Source of the DNA: Deltaproteobacteria bacterium
Lineage (GTDB): Bacteria; Myxococcota_A; Polyangia; Haliangiales; JADYYK01
NCBI GenBank assembly: GCA_020853705.1
Contig: JADYYK010000122.1
Location: 1-33,357 of the forward strand
Length of the DNA stretch: 33,357 nt
Reading direction: 5' to 3'
Shown here piece after piece: positions 19,190-26,937 of this stretch. Positions within the stretch are counted from its first letter, which is position 1, and each line of letters starts with the position of its first letter. The translations under genes were made by a program, and so were the position numbers. Below the pieces are notes generated by a model that saw only the letters and a program-made list of their open reading frames with translations, had not been told where the DNA came from and made no database searches.

Positions 19190-19918
19190 TCACTCGACGG
19201 CGACGTCGTCGCCGTAGAAGTGGCGCAGGATCGCCGCGGTCGGCAGGCGCCGCCGCTCGGCCAGACAGATCGCCGCGTGCTGGCCCAGCGCGCCGCGGTT
19301 CCACGGTCGGGTCGGGCCCAGGCGCGAGGCCTCGACGGCGTCGCCGCGGCGGCCGGCGTTGCGGGTCACGAAGATCTCGGTCCACGCCGGCCCGGTCAGG
19401 CGCTGGCCGCGCACCACGAAGGCGCGTCGGATGCTGTCCCAGCTGCCGTCATAGCCGAAGGCGTCGGGCCCCGGCGGCGTGCAGGCGTCGTCCAGCTTGC
19501 TGGCGCCCGCGGCGTAGTTGCCGCTGATGAGCTGGCCCTGGTGGCGCAGCAGCACGCCCCGGGTGCGCCGCGCCGCCTCGGCCGAGCGCGGGTAGACCGG
19601 GTCGCGCCAGCACTGGAAGTGCGGCCCGATGGGCACCGTGGCGGCGGGGCCGTGCTCGGACAGCCAGCGCGCCAGGTAGGTGCGTGCCGCGATGGCCTGG
19701 GCGTCGAGCGCGGCGGGCGCCGCCGTGAAGTAGGCGATCTCGCAGTCGACCACGCCAGGGATGTAGCGCTCCTCGACGTTCAAGGTGCCGACGTCGGTGC
19801 TGATGGTCGCCGGCAGCACGTCGCCGCCGGAGCCCGAGGCGGCCGGCTTGCGCGCGCAGGTGGCCCCCAGCAGCGCCAGCGGCAGGCAGCTCAGGACCAG
19901 GCGGGGCAGGGTACGCAC
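19190..19918 (-). CDS. SpoIID/LytB-domain exported protein
   Basis: The 242-residue protein starts at GTG 19918 with a signal peptide. The SpoIID-like pattern is visible: LNVEERYIPGVVDCEI (about 46-61), AQAIAARTYLARWL, a Cys in the CWRDPVY region, NRGALGQHAAICLAERR and a final ILRHFYGDDV. SpoIID of sporulating bacteria is a lytic transglycosylase that cuts stripped glycan strands, and LytB-type members modify cell-wall enzymes. Here it probably binds or cleaves peptidoglycan in the periplasm. The catalytic Glu equivalent (EER or DCE) cannot be fixed without an alignment. It is convergent with the lipoprotein pair. Confidence 0.78.
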   Translation of the reverse strand: MRTLPRLVLSCLPLALLGATCARKPAASGSGGDVLPATISTDVGTLNVEERYIPGVVDCEIAYFTAAPAALDAQAIAARTYLARWLSEHGPAATVPIGPHFQCWRDPVYPRSAEAARRTRGVLLRHQGQLISGNYAAGASKLDDACTPPGPDAFGYDGSWDSIRRAFVVRGQRLTGPAWTEIFVTRNAGRRGDAVEASRLGPTRPWNRGALGQHAAICLAERRRLPTAAILRHFYGDDVAVE

Positions 19919-19978
19919 TCCCGTTGAAACGCGGCCCGCGGCCGAATCCTTCCAGGTCGCGCGCGCCGGGTCGGCCTG

Positions 19979-20548
19979 CTACGCGAGGTCGCTGTCCGGG
20001 GCCGGCAGCGCGCCCGGGCGGAAGACCTCGGTCAGGTCATCGGTGGTCATCACGCGCGGGCGCGGCTTTTGCCCGCTGCCCTCGGCCAGCGGCGGTACGG
20101 TGTGCTGCACGAAGCGCAGGAAGGCCCCCATCAGGGCGTCGGGCAGCACGCGGGCGTCGTGGCCGTGCATGTCGACGCGGTACATGATGATGCAGCTCTG
20201 CTCGTCGATGGCACGGAACTGCACCGCGCCGCTGAGCTGCAGGCGCATGTCGGGCGGCGAGCGGAAGCCGATCGACAGCGCGCGCTCGTGCACCGCCATG
20301 CCGATGCGCCCGCCGACGCGCTGGCCGCCGAGGTCGGCCGAGAGCAGGACCTCACAGGCGCGATCGCGCACGGTGCGCACCATGGTGCGCACGTCGCGCA
20401 GGCCGGGCACCCACTCGGGCCAGCGGTCGACGTCGGCGAACAGCTCGAAGCAGTTGCGCGCCGCGCGCATGGCGATGAGGCGGGGCGTCTCGTCGGCGAT
20501 GAGGTCGTTGGCGGGGATGGTGGGGATGTCGGTGCGCATCGATCCCAT
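19979..20548 (-). CDS. SRPBCC (START-like) family protein
   Basis: The product is 189 residues with no signal peptide. It carries the SRPBCC/polyketide-cyclase pattern: RAARNCFELFADVDRWPEWVPGLRDV at about 29-55 (DNA 20380-20465), then strands with LGGQRVGGRIGMAVHERALSIGFRS and a C-terminal helix LPDALMGAFLRFVQHTVPPL. The family forms a hydrophobic pocket for lipids or aromatic ligands. The ligand is unknown. The long charged tail after residue 165 is not part of the fold. The start is ATG 20548, with ATG 20539 as an alternative. Confidence 0.78.
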   Translation of the reverse strand: MGSMRTDIPTIPANDLIADETPRLIAMRAARNCFELFADVDRWPEWVPGLRDVRTMVRTVRDRACEVLLSADLGGQRVGGRIGMAVHERALSIGFRSPPDMRLQLSGAVQFRAIDEQSCIIMYRVDMHGHDARVLPDALMGAFLRFVQHTVPPLAEGSGQKPRPRVMTTDDLTEVFRPGALPAPDSDLA

Positions 20549-20792
20549 GCTTCAGCAAGTCGCGTGCCGCGGCGCGGGGGCGCGGGTGTGCATACATGGA
20601 CGGGTCAAAGTGGGGCCCGTGGGCCCCGGTGCACGCCCGGTGATGACCGCGAGTTGCGACCTGGAACCAAGGTTTGCGGAGGGCGGAGGCGGAGGGCGGA
20701 CCGGACCGGAATCGGAATCGGAACCGGAACCGGAACCGGAACCGGAACCGGAACCGGAACCGGACATCTAGCTCGGCTGCTGCGCAGCCGAG
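20549..20792. other. Intergenic stretch with hexamer repeat and hairpin
   Basis: These 244 bases lie between the SRPBCC start and the SDR stop. They hold a GGAATC/GGAACC hexamer array (20708-20761) and most of a 33-base perfect hairpin (20766-20798) that spans the SDR stop codon. No coding gene is convincing here; a short Ser-Gly-repeat frame through the array has no support. Confidence 0.7.
20708..20761. repeat. Nine GGAAYC hexamers
   Basis: Two GGAATC and seven GGAACC units run head to tail. On the minus strand they read as GGTTCC repeats directly following the hairpin at the SDR stop, as GTCCGGTTCCGGTTCC. The same GTCCGGTTCC start follows the hairpin inside the S1-protein gene (29687). 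Confidence 0.9.
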
Positions 20793-20798
20793 CTAGAT
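20766..20798 (-). terminator. Perfect hairpin over the SDR stop codon
   Basis: The arms ATCTAGCTCGGCTGC and GCAGCCGAGCTAGAT are exact reverse complements with a three-base loop (TGC). The SDR stop codon (20793-20795) lies in the arm. It could end transcription or protect the SDR mRNA 3' end, but there is no T-run after it on the minus strand, so it is not a classic intrinsic terminator. Confidence 0.5.
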
Positions 20799-21626
20799 GA
20801 AGAAATCCGGGATCAACGGCGTGCCCGGCTTGGTGGCGTACTTGTCGAGGTCCTTGACCCCCGCGCTGGCCAGCACCTCGTCGTCGACGAAGAAGTTGCC
20901 GGTGCACTCGCGCGACGGGCGGGTCAGGATGACGTGCGCGGCGTCGCCCATGATCTCGGGCTTGCGCGACCCCGCCATCGAGCCGTCGCCGCCGAGCAGG
21001 TTCTGCACCGCCGCGGTGGCGATGACCGTGCGCGGCCACAGGGCGTTGACCGCGATGCCCTGCGGCCTCAGCTCCTCGGCCATGCCCAGCACGCACAGGC
21101 TCATGCCGAACTTGGCCATGGTGTAGGCCACGTGCGGCGCGAACCAGCGCGCCTCCATGTTCAGCGGCGGCGACAGGTTGAGGATGTGCGGGTTCTCGGC
21201 CTTCTCCAGGTACGGGATGCACACCTGCGAGCACAGGAAGGTCCCGCGGGTGTTGATCTGGTGCATCAGGTCGTAGCGCTTCATCGGCGTCGCCACGGTG
21301 CCGGTCAGGTGGATGGCGCTGGCGTTGTTGACCAGGATGTCGATGCCGCCGAAGGTCGCCACCGCCTTGGCGGCGGCCTCCTGGACCTGCTCCTCGGAGC
21401 GCACATCGACGACACACGGCAGCGCCTTGCCGCCGGCGGCCTCGATGTCCTTGGCCGCGGTGTAGATCGTCCCGGGCAGCTTGGGGTGCGGATCGGCGGT
21501 CTTGGCCGCGATCACGATGTTGGCGCCGTCGCGCGCGGCGCGCAGCGCGATCGCCAGGCCGATGCCACGGCTGGCCCCGGTGATGAACAACGTCTTGCCT
21601 TTGAGGGTTCCTGGGTTCGTGGACAT
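20793..21626 (-). CDS. Short-chain dehydrogenase/reductase, HSDL2-like
   Basis: The 277-residue enzyme has the classical SDR features: the NAD(P) loop TGASRGIG at 16-23, NNAS at 100-103, and the catalytic Ser152, Tyr168 and Lys172 (YTMAK). The pattern, including the long loop after the first strand (AAKTADPHPKLPGTIYTA, 41-58), closely resembles HSDL2-type SDRs, which act on fatty-acyl or hydroxysteroid substrates in animals and are common in bacteria of unknown substrate. The ATG at 21626 is preferred over an upstream TTG. A divergent thioesterase starts 39 bp away, suggesting a shared acyl-CoA or lipid theme. Confidence 0.9.
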   Translation of the reverse strand: MSTNPGTLKGKTLFITGASRGIGLAIALRAARDGANIVIAAKTADPHPKLPGTIYTAAKDIEAAGGKALPCVVDVRSEEQVQEAAAKAVATFGGIDILVNNASAIHLTGTVATPMKRYDLMHQINTRGTFLCSQVCIPYLEKAENPHILNLSPPLNMEARWFAPHVAYTMAKFGMSLCVLGMAEELRPQGIAVNALWPRTVIATAAVQNLLGGDGSMAGSRKPEIMGDAAHVILTRPSRECTGNFFVDDEVLASAGVKDLDKYATKPGTPLIPDFFI

Positions 21627-21665
21627 GGCGCGCAACGTAGCATTCCAGTCGTGCTATTGCGAGGC

Positions 21666-22133
21666 ATGGCCAAGCCCCCGTCGGCATCGCGCACCGAGAC
21701 CACGCACTTCGTCCTGCCGCCCGCCACCAACGCCCTGGGGACCATCTTCGGCGGCACCATCATGCAGTGGATCGACGAGATCGCCGCGGTCGCCGCCTCG
21801 CGCCACGCCGGCGGGATCGCGGTCACCGCCGCGGTCGACGCGCTGCAGTTCATGGCGCCCATCGGCCTCGGCGATCTGGTGGTGCTGCGCGCCTCGGTCA
21901 ACGCGGTGTTTCGCACCTCGATGGAGGTCGGCGTCCTGGTCGAGGTCGAGGACCCGCGCACCGGGGCGCGCCGGCGCACCACCAAGGCCTACCTCACGTT
22001 CGTTGCCGTCGACGCCGTCGAGCGCAAGCCCCGCGTCCTCGAACCGCTGGCCCCCGCGACAGACGACGAGCGCCGCCGCGAGGCCGACGCCAAGGCCCGC
22101 CGCACCGCCCGCCTGGCCGCCCGCTCGCGCTGA
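21666..22133 (+). CDS. Acyl-CoA thioesterase (hotdog fold, YciA/BFIT-like)
   Basis: The product is 155 residues, normal for a single hotdog domain. The family core lies at about residues 15-60: NALGTIFGGTIMQWIDEIAAVAA (Asn at the start, GG and Asp32 as in YciA-like active sites), followed by VTAAVDALQFMAPIGLGDLV. It should hydrolyse acyl-CoA esters in the cytoplasm. The chain ends in an Ala/Arg-rich tail. The ATG at 21666 is used; a GTG at 21651 would add five residues. It is divergent from the SDR gene, so a common promoter region of about 40 bp serves both. Confidence 0.88.
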   Translation: MAKPPSASRTETTHFVLPPATNALGTIFGGTIMQWIDEIAAVAASRHAGGIAVTAAVDALQFMAPIGLGDLVVLRASVNAVFRTSMEVGVLVEVEDPRTGARRRTTKAYLTFVAVDAVERKPRVLEPLAPATDDERRREADAKARRTARLAARSR

Positions 22134-22153
22134 CCGGGGCCGCGCGCCAGCCG

Positions 22154-23818
22154 CTACGGGGTCCGGCCCAGCGCCCGGTAGCCCATGTACTTCAAGAACC
22201 CGCGGGTGCTCTGGCTCCATTGCTTGGGGGCGCCGGCGTAGATGTTGTCGAGGCCGTGGCCGGCCATGGTGTCGCCGAAATCCAGCCAGCGGGTGTCGCT
22301 CGACACGTAGTAGGCCGCGCCGAAGACGTGCGAGATGAGCAGGTTCAGGTCGGGGGTGTCGTCGTCGGCGTAGGGCTCGGTCTCGCAGTTCCACAGGTAG
22401 CGGAAGGACTGGCCGCCCGGGGTGATGGCGTCACGCTGGTACCACGCCGCCACCCGCGTGATGACGCCGGGGATGCGGGCGTCGCCGGTCAGGAAGTAGC
22501 TGTCCATCAGGCCGTCGACCAGCAGCGAGGTCATGAATGGCGAACCCCCGCGCGGCCCGCGGTCACACTCGTCGGGATCCGGCCGCACGATGTCGTGCTC
22601 GAACGCCCCGCTCTGGCCCGCGGCCTGCCAGGCCACCGTCATGTCGATGAGCTCGTCGAGCGCCGCGCGCACTGGCGCGGTCTGCGCCACCGCGAAGTAC
22701 GACGCCAGCCCCATCATCGGCCAGGCCATGTTGCGCTCGGTGACCTTGACCGTGATCTCGCGCCCGCTGGTCAGCGCGTCGAGGTTGCGCCGGAACGCCT
22801 CGCCCAGCCCCTTGACCGCCTCCAGCGCAGCCGGATCGCCGGTCAGCAGCCAGTCGTCGAGCATGCCCTGGCCCAGCATGCGGCGCAGCACACCCCAGTC
22901 CATCGGCGCGGCCGGGTTCCAGGTGGTCTGACAGCTGTACACCGCGACGTTGCGGCCGTCGTGCCAGGTCAGCTCGTTGCCGCGGTACCAGGTCGACTCC
23001 AGGCGCGCGCGCCGGTACGCGGCCGGGGTGGCGCGGTGGATGAAGCGCTGGAACAGCGCGTGCGGGCCGTCATAGTAGGTGCGCTCGGACGAGGTGGCGT
23101 TGCACGACAGGCCATAGGTCTCCCAGCCCGGGCTCATGCGCGCGAGGGAGCCCTCGATCTCGGTCTCGAATGTCGGGAACGCGGTGTTGGCGCTGGCCGC
23201 GACCTGGAAGCCGATGACGCGGCTCTGCGCGTACCAGCTCGCGGGCAGGAGCGCGCTGACCGGGCCGTCGGGGTTGGCCGCCAGGGTGCCGGCGTCGCGC
23301 GTGCGCGGCGCGCCATACTCGACGCGATAGCTGGCGCTGGCGCCCATGGCCAGGGTGGCGCGGAACGCGACCAGCACCGAGCGCTGGCTGCCGTCCCTGG
23401 GCCACAGCGCCAGCGACGCGCTGAACGCCGCCACCTCGGCGCCGGCGCCGTCGAGCACGCGGACCTGGGCGGCGTCGCGCAGCGTGCCGGGCGGGAAGGG
23501 CACCCCCAGCGAGACCACCGCGCCGGCCGCGGCGGCGCGGTCGGCGGTCAGGGTCAGCACGATCGAGCCCTGCGCTGGCAGCGGCGTCGGATCGACCGGG
23601 CGACCACCGTCCACGCTGGGGTCGATCACGGGGCCGCCATCGCCGCGCGGCGCGGCGTCGCTGTCGCCACCACCGCCGCCGCCGTCGTCATCGTCATCGT
23701 CCCCCGCGCTGCCGCCAGAGCCACAGCCGGCCAGCGTCGTGACGGTGACCGTGACGGTGACCGTGACGGTGCAGAGGCCCATGACGCCGATCAACCAGCC
23801 CAGCTCGCGCACGCGCAT
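22154..23818 (-). CDS. Large lipoprotein with rhamnogalacturonan-lyase-like N-terminal domain
   Basis: The 554-residue protein has a signal peptide with an h-region of repeated Val-Thr (from 23739-23770) ending at LAGC, a clear lipobox. An Asp6/Gly6 run follows. Residues about 75-165 resemble the N-terminal barrel of PcRGLX/YetA-like proteins: VVSLGVPFPPGTLRDAAQVRV, then LALWPRDGSQRSVLVAF and YRVEYG. The rest (about 200-550) is rich in Trp and looks like an alpha/alpha-barrel, with repeated helical pairs such as DDWLLTGDPAALEAVKGLGEAF and DSYFLTGDARIPGVITRVAAWY. It may degrade or bind polysaccharide at the cell surface. The family link is inferred from patterns. Confidence 0.65.
   Translation of the reverse strand: MRVRELGWLIGVMGLCTVTVTVTVTVTTLAGCGSGGSAGDDDDDDGGGGGGDSDAAPRGDGGPVIDPSVDGGRPVDPTPLPAQGSIVLTLTADRAAAAGAVVSLGVPFPPGTLRDAAQVRVLDGAGAEVAAFSASLALWPRDGSQRSVLVAFRATLAMGASASYRVEYGAPRTRDAGTLAANPDGPVSALLPASWYAQSRVIGFQVAASANTAFPTFETEIEGSLARMSPGWETYGLSCNATSSERTYYDGPHALFQRFIHRATPAAYRRARLESTWYRGNELTWHDGRNVAVYSCQTTWNPAAPMDWGVLRRMLGQGMLDDWLLTGDPAALEAVKGLGEAFRRNLDALTSGREITVKVTERNMAWPMMGLASYFAVAQTAPVRAALDELIDMTVAWQAAGQSGAFEHDIVRPDPDECDRGPRGGSPFMTSLLVDGLMDSYFLTGDARIPGVITRVAAWYQRDAITPGGQSFRYLWNCETEPYADDDTPDLNLLISHVFGAAYYVSSDTRWLDFGDTMAGHGLDNIYAGAPKQWSQSTRGFLKYMGYRALGRTP
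23739..23770. repeat. GTGACG/GTGACC alternating hexamers
   Basis: Five alternating hexamers encode the Val-Thr repeat in the signal peptide h-region of the 554-residue lipoprotein. Unit changes would lengthen or shorten the hydrophobic core without shifting the frame. Confidence 0.85.
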
Positions 23819-23902
23819 GATGCCCGCATGCAGCAACGCCCATGCCGGGGCGCACATCACGCATCCCCGCGAGATCCCGCATTATCCGCCGCCATTTCGG
23901 CC

Positions 23903-23933
23903 GTCCCAGGGGCACCGAGACTGTCCCTGGGAC
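23903..23933. promoter_or_regulatory. Hairpin in the divergent region before the hydroxylase operon
   Basis: GTCCCAGGG and CCCTGGGAC pair perfectly across a 13-base loop, 41 bp before the 2Fe-2S subunit start and 84 bp from the divergent lipoprotein start. It may be a leader hairpin, an operator for a dimeric regulator or a dispersed repeat. No T-run follows on either strand. Confidence 0.4.
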
Positions 23934-23974
23934 CTACCTTGACCCCCCTTCACGAAGGTGCGACCGTCGCCGCC

Positions 23975-24484
23975 ATGCCGCCGCAGCCGCAGCCGCCGCA
24001 GCCCCCGACCGCTGGCAGCAAGGTCGTCCTCACGCTGACGGTCAACGGCGAGGCCGCCGAGGTCGCCTTCGAGCCGCACAAGACCCTGCTCGAGGTGCTG
24101 CGCGAGGACCTCGCCCTGACCGGCACCAAGCACGGCTGCGAGCTCGGCGAGTGCGGTGCCTGCGCCGTCCTGGTCGATGGCAAGCCGGTGCTGTCGTGCC
24201 TGATGCTGGCGCTGGAGTGCGGCGGCGCCAGCGTGACCACCGTCGAGGGGCTGGCCCGGGGCGCGCAGCTCGATCCGCTGCAGGACGCCTTCGCCGACCT
24301 CGGCGCCGCGCAGTGTGGCTACTGCACGCCGGGGATCCTGGTCACCGCGCGCGCGCTGCTCGACCAGCACCCGGCGCCGACCCGGCCCCAGATCGAGGAG
24401 GCCCTGGCCGGCAACCTGTGCCGCTGCACCGGCTATCTGTCCATCTACCAGGCGGTCGAGCAGGCCGCGCGGAAGGCGCGATGA
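23975..24484 (+). CDS. Molybdenum hydroxylase 2Fe-2S subunit (HcrC/CoxS-like)
   Basis: The product is 169 residues with the two expected clusters. The plant-ferredoxin type uses Cys55, Cys60, Cys63 and Cys75 (CELGECGACAV...SC). The second uses Cys114, Cys117, Cys149 and Cys151 (QCGYCTPG and CRCTGY). It passes electrons between the Mo subunit and the FAD subunit. The Pro-rich first 15 residues are unusual for the family. The ATG at 23975 is the only suitable start. The stop overlaps the next ATG (24481-24484). Gene order small-large-medium is used here, all coupled by four-base overlaps. Confidence 0.92.
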   Translation: MPPQPQPPQPPTAGSKVVLTLTVNGEAAEVAFEPHKTLLEVLREDLALTGTKHGCELGECGACAVLVDGKPVLSCLMLALECGGASVTTVEGLARGAQLDPLQDAFADLGAAQCGYCTPGILVTARALLDQHPAPTRPQIEEALAGNLCRCTGYLSIYQAVEQAARKAR

Positions 24485-26937
24485 ACATCATCGGCAAACC
24501 GCGCCGTCGCGTCGACGGCCGCGCCAAGGTGACCGGGCAGACCCGCTTCGCCGACGACCTCACGCTGCCGCGCATGCTGTGGTGTCGCCTGCTGCGCTCG
24601 CACCTGCCGCACGCGCGCGTGGACGGCGTGGACACCGCCGCCGCCGCCGCCGCCCGCGGCGTCAAGCTGGTGCTGACCGGCGCCGACTTCCCGATCCCGT
24701 ACGGCATCCTCCCGGTCAGCCAGGACGAGCACGCGCTGGCGCAGGAGCGCGTGCGCTTCGTCGGCGACCCGGTCGCCGCCGTCATCGCCACCAGTGAGGA
24801 GGCCGCGCAGGCCGCGGTGCAGCTCCTGGCACCGCGCTACACCCCGCTGACCACCATCTCCGACGCCCACGACGCCCTGGCCACCCCGGCGCCGCAGCTG
24901 CACACCTACGCCGAGGTCGGCAACCTGCACAAGCGCGTGGGCTTCGAGTTCGGTGACGTCGACGCCAGCTTCGCCAGCGCGCCGCACGTCTTCGACGACA
25001 GCTTCTTCTACCAGGGCAACACCCACCTGCCCATCGAGCAGCACGCCACGCTGGCCGCGGTCGACGGCGACGGCAAGCTGACGGTGTGGTCGTCGACCCA
25101 GACCCCGCACTACCTGCACCGCGCGCTGGCCAAGGCGCTGGCCATGCCGGCGGCGCACATCCGCGTCATCGCCACCCCCAACGGCGGCGGCTTCGGCGGC
25201 AAGAGCGACCCCTTCCACCACGAGATCGTCGTCGCCGGCGCCGCGCTACGCACCGGCCGCCCGGTCAAGATCTGCCTCAGCCGCGAGGAGGTCTTCTACT
25301 GCCACCGCGGTCGCCACCCGGTCGACATGCGGCTGCGCACCGCGACCGACGCGTGCGGCAAGATCCTGGCGATGGATCTCGAGACCCTGCTCGACGGCGG
25401 CGCCTATGGCAGCTATGGCGTGGCGTCGACCTTCTACACCGGCGCCCTGCAGACCGTGACCTACGAGATCCCGCGCTACCGCTTCCGCGGCGCGCGCGCC
25501 TTCACCAACAAGCCGCCGTGCGGCCCCAAGCGCGGCCATGGCACCCCGCAGCCGCGCTTCGCCCAGGAGGTCCAGCTCGACAAGATCGCGGTCGCCCTGG
25601 GCCGCAACCCGGCCGACCTGCGCCTCGAGCAGCTCTGCAAACCCAACTCGCTGACCGCCAACTACATGCGCGTCGGCACCATCGGGCTGGGCCGCTGCAT
25701 CGACGCCGTGGTCGAGGGTTCGCGCTTCCGCGAGCGCTGGGGCAAGCTGCCGCGCGGGCGCGGCCTGGGGATCGCCTGCTCGTCGTACCTGTGCGGCGCC
25801 GGCCTCCCGATCTACTGGAACAAGCTGCCGCACTCGGGCGTGCAGCTCAAGCTCGACCGCTCCGGCGGCGTGACCGCGTTCTGCGGCGCCACCGAGATCG
25901 GCCAGGGCTCGGACGACGTGCTGGCCGGGCTGGTCGCCGAGGTGCTGGGCATCGATCCGTTCGACATCCGCGTGGTCACCGGCGACACCGACCTCGGCCC
26001 GGTCGACCTCGGCTCGTACTCCAGCCGCGTCACCCTGATGATGGGCAACGCCGCGCTGGAGGCCGCCGGCCGGGCGCGCGAGCTCATCGCCAGCGCGGTG
26101 GCCGCCGAGCTCCAGCTGCCGGTGGCGCGCCTGGGCTTCGCCGAGCGCCGGGTGTTCGACCTCGAGGAGCCGACCCGCGGCCTCAGCTTCGCCGACGCCG
26201 TGATCGCCGCCGAGACGCGCCACGGCACCCTGGGCACGGTGGGCTCGTACCGGCCGCCCGACTCGGCCGCGCGCTACAAGGGCGGCGGCGTCGGCCCCTC
26301 GCCGGCCTACTCGTACAGCGCCGCCGTGATCGAGGTCGAGGTCTGCCCCGACACCGGCTGGCTCGACGTCACCCAGGTCTGGATCGGCCATGACATCGGG
26401 CGCTCGCTCAACCCGGCCTCGGTGCGCGGCCAGGTCGAGGGCTCGGTCTACATGGGCCTCGGCGAGGCGCTGATGGAGGAGTCGGCCTTCCGCCGCCTGC
26501 CGCCGAAGCGCTCCGACGCGCTGGTGCACAAGTTCCCCTCGCTGCTCGAGTACAAGAGCCCGACCACGCGTGAGATGCCGCCGTGCACCACCTACCTCAT
26601 CGAGGACCCCGACCCGCAAGGGCCGCTGGGCGCCAAGGAGGTGGGGCAGGGGCCGCTCCTGCCCATCATGCCCGCGGTCGCCAACGCGGTGTTCGATGCC
26701 GTCGGCGTGCGCGTCGACGAGGTCCCCATCACGCCCGAGAAGATCGTGCGCGCGCTGGAGGAGGCCGCGCGCGGCCGCCCGGCGCGCGTCGGCCCCACCG
26801 GCTTCCCCGACGTGGGCTGGCCCGAACCGCTGCGCGTGGCGCCGCCCTGGGAGGGTGGCGACGGCAAGGCCGCCAACGAGACCCCGCGCCGCCCGCGCCC
26901 CGACAAGGACGCCAAGGACAAGCAGGTGCCGCGATGA
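24481..26937 (+). CDS. Molybdenum hydroxylase large subunit, 4-hydroxybenzoyl-CoA reductase alpha-like
   Basis: The 818-residue protein binds the molybdopterin cofactor. Family features include GGGFGGKSDPFHHE (236-249), PPCGPKRGHGTPQPRFAQE (345-363), ATEIGQGSDD (470-479) and a C-terminal GAKEVGQGPLLP (717-728). The GPKRGHG and IGQGSD signatures point to the HcrA branch rather than xanthine or CO dehydrogenase. Gln723 stands where the catalytic Glu of the family (XGE...) is expected. A basic 40-50-residue tail after the last domain is longer than usual. It should act on an aromatic-CoA or related ring substrate, but the substrate is not proven. Confidence 0.9.
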   Translation: MNIIGKPRRRVDGRAKVTGQTRFADDLTLPRMLWCRLLRSHLPHARVDGVDTAAAAAARGVKLVLTGADFPIPYGILPVSQDEHALAQERVRFVGDPVAAVIATSEEAAQAAVQLLAPRYTPLTTISDAHDALATPAPQLHTYAEVGNLHKRVGFEFGDVDASFASAPHVFDDSFFYQGNTHLPIEQHATLAAVDGDGKLTVWSSTQTPHYLHRALAKALAMPAAHIRVIATPNGGGFGGKSDPFHHEIVVAGAALRTGRPVKICLSREEVFYCHRGRHPVDMRLRTATDACGKILAMDLETLLDGGAYGSYGVASTFYTGALQTVTYEIPRYRFRGARAFTNKPPCGPKRGHGTPQPRFAQEVQLDKIAVALGRNPADLRLEQLCKPNSLTANYMRVGTIGLGRCIDAVVEGSRFRERWGKLPRGRGLGIACSSYLCGAGLPIYWNKLPHSGVQLKLDRSGGVTAFCGATEIGQGSDDVLAGLVAEVLGIDPFDIRVVTGDTDLGPVDLGSYSSRVTLMMGNAALEAAGRARELIASAVAAELQLPVARLGFAERRVFDLEEPTRGLSFADAVIAAETRHGTLGTVGSYRPPDSAARYKGGGVGPSPAYSYSAAVIEVEVCPDTGWLDVTQVWIGHDIGRSLNPASVRGQVEGSVYMGLGEALMEESAFRRLPPKRSDALVHKFPSLLEYKSPTTREMPPCTTYLIEDPDPQGPLGAKEVGQGPLLPIMPAVANAVFDAVGVRVDEVPITPEKIVRALEEAARGRPARVGPTGFPDVGWPEPLRVAPPWEGGDGKAANETPRRPRPDKDAKDKQVPR

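Noticed and set aside
20708..20761. Small Ser-Gly repeat protein on the minus strand
   Set aside because: The frame exists only because of the hexamer array and has no ribosome site or conserved part.
20766..20798. Standard intrinsic terminator
   Set aside because: The hairpin is strong but no run of T follows on the minus strand; listed with reduced confidence.
21767..24484. Very long open frame of about 900 residues across the thioesterase and lipoprotein genes
   Set aside because: It is Arg/Gly/His-rich noise from GC-rich DNA opposite or out of frame with well supported genes; only its last 169 codons are the 2Fe-2S subunit.
24481..26937. Xanthine dehydrogenase or CO dehydrogenase large subunit
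   Set aside because: The 4Fe-4S loop in the FAD subunit and the GPKRGHG and IGQGSD motifs fit the 4-hydroxybenzoyl-CoA reductase branch better.
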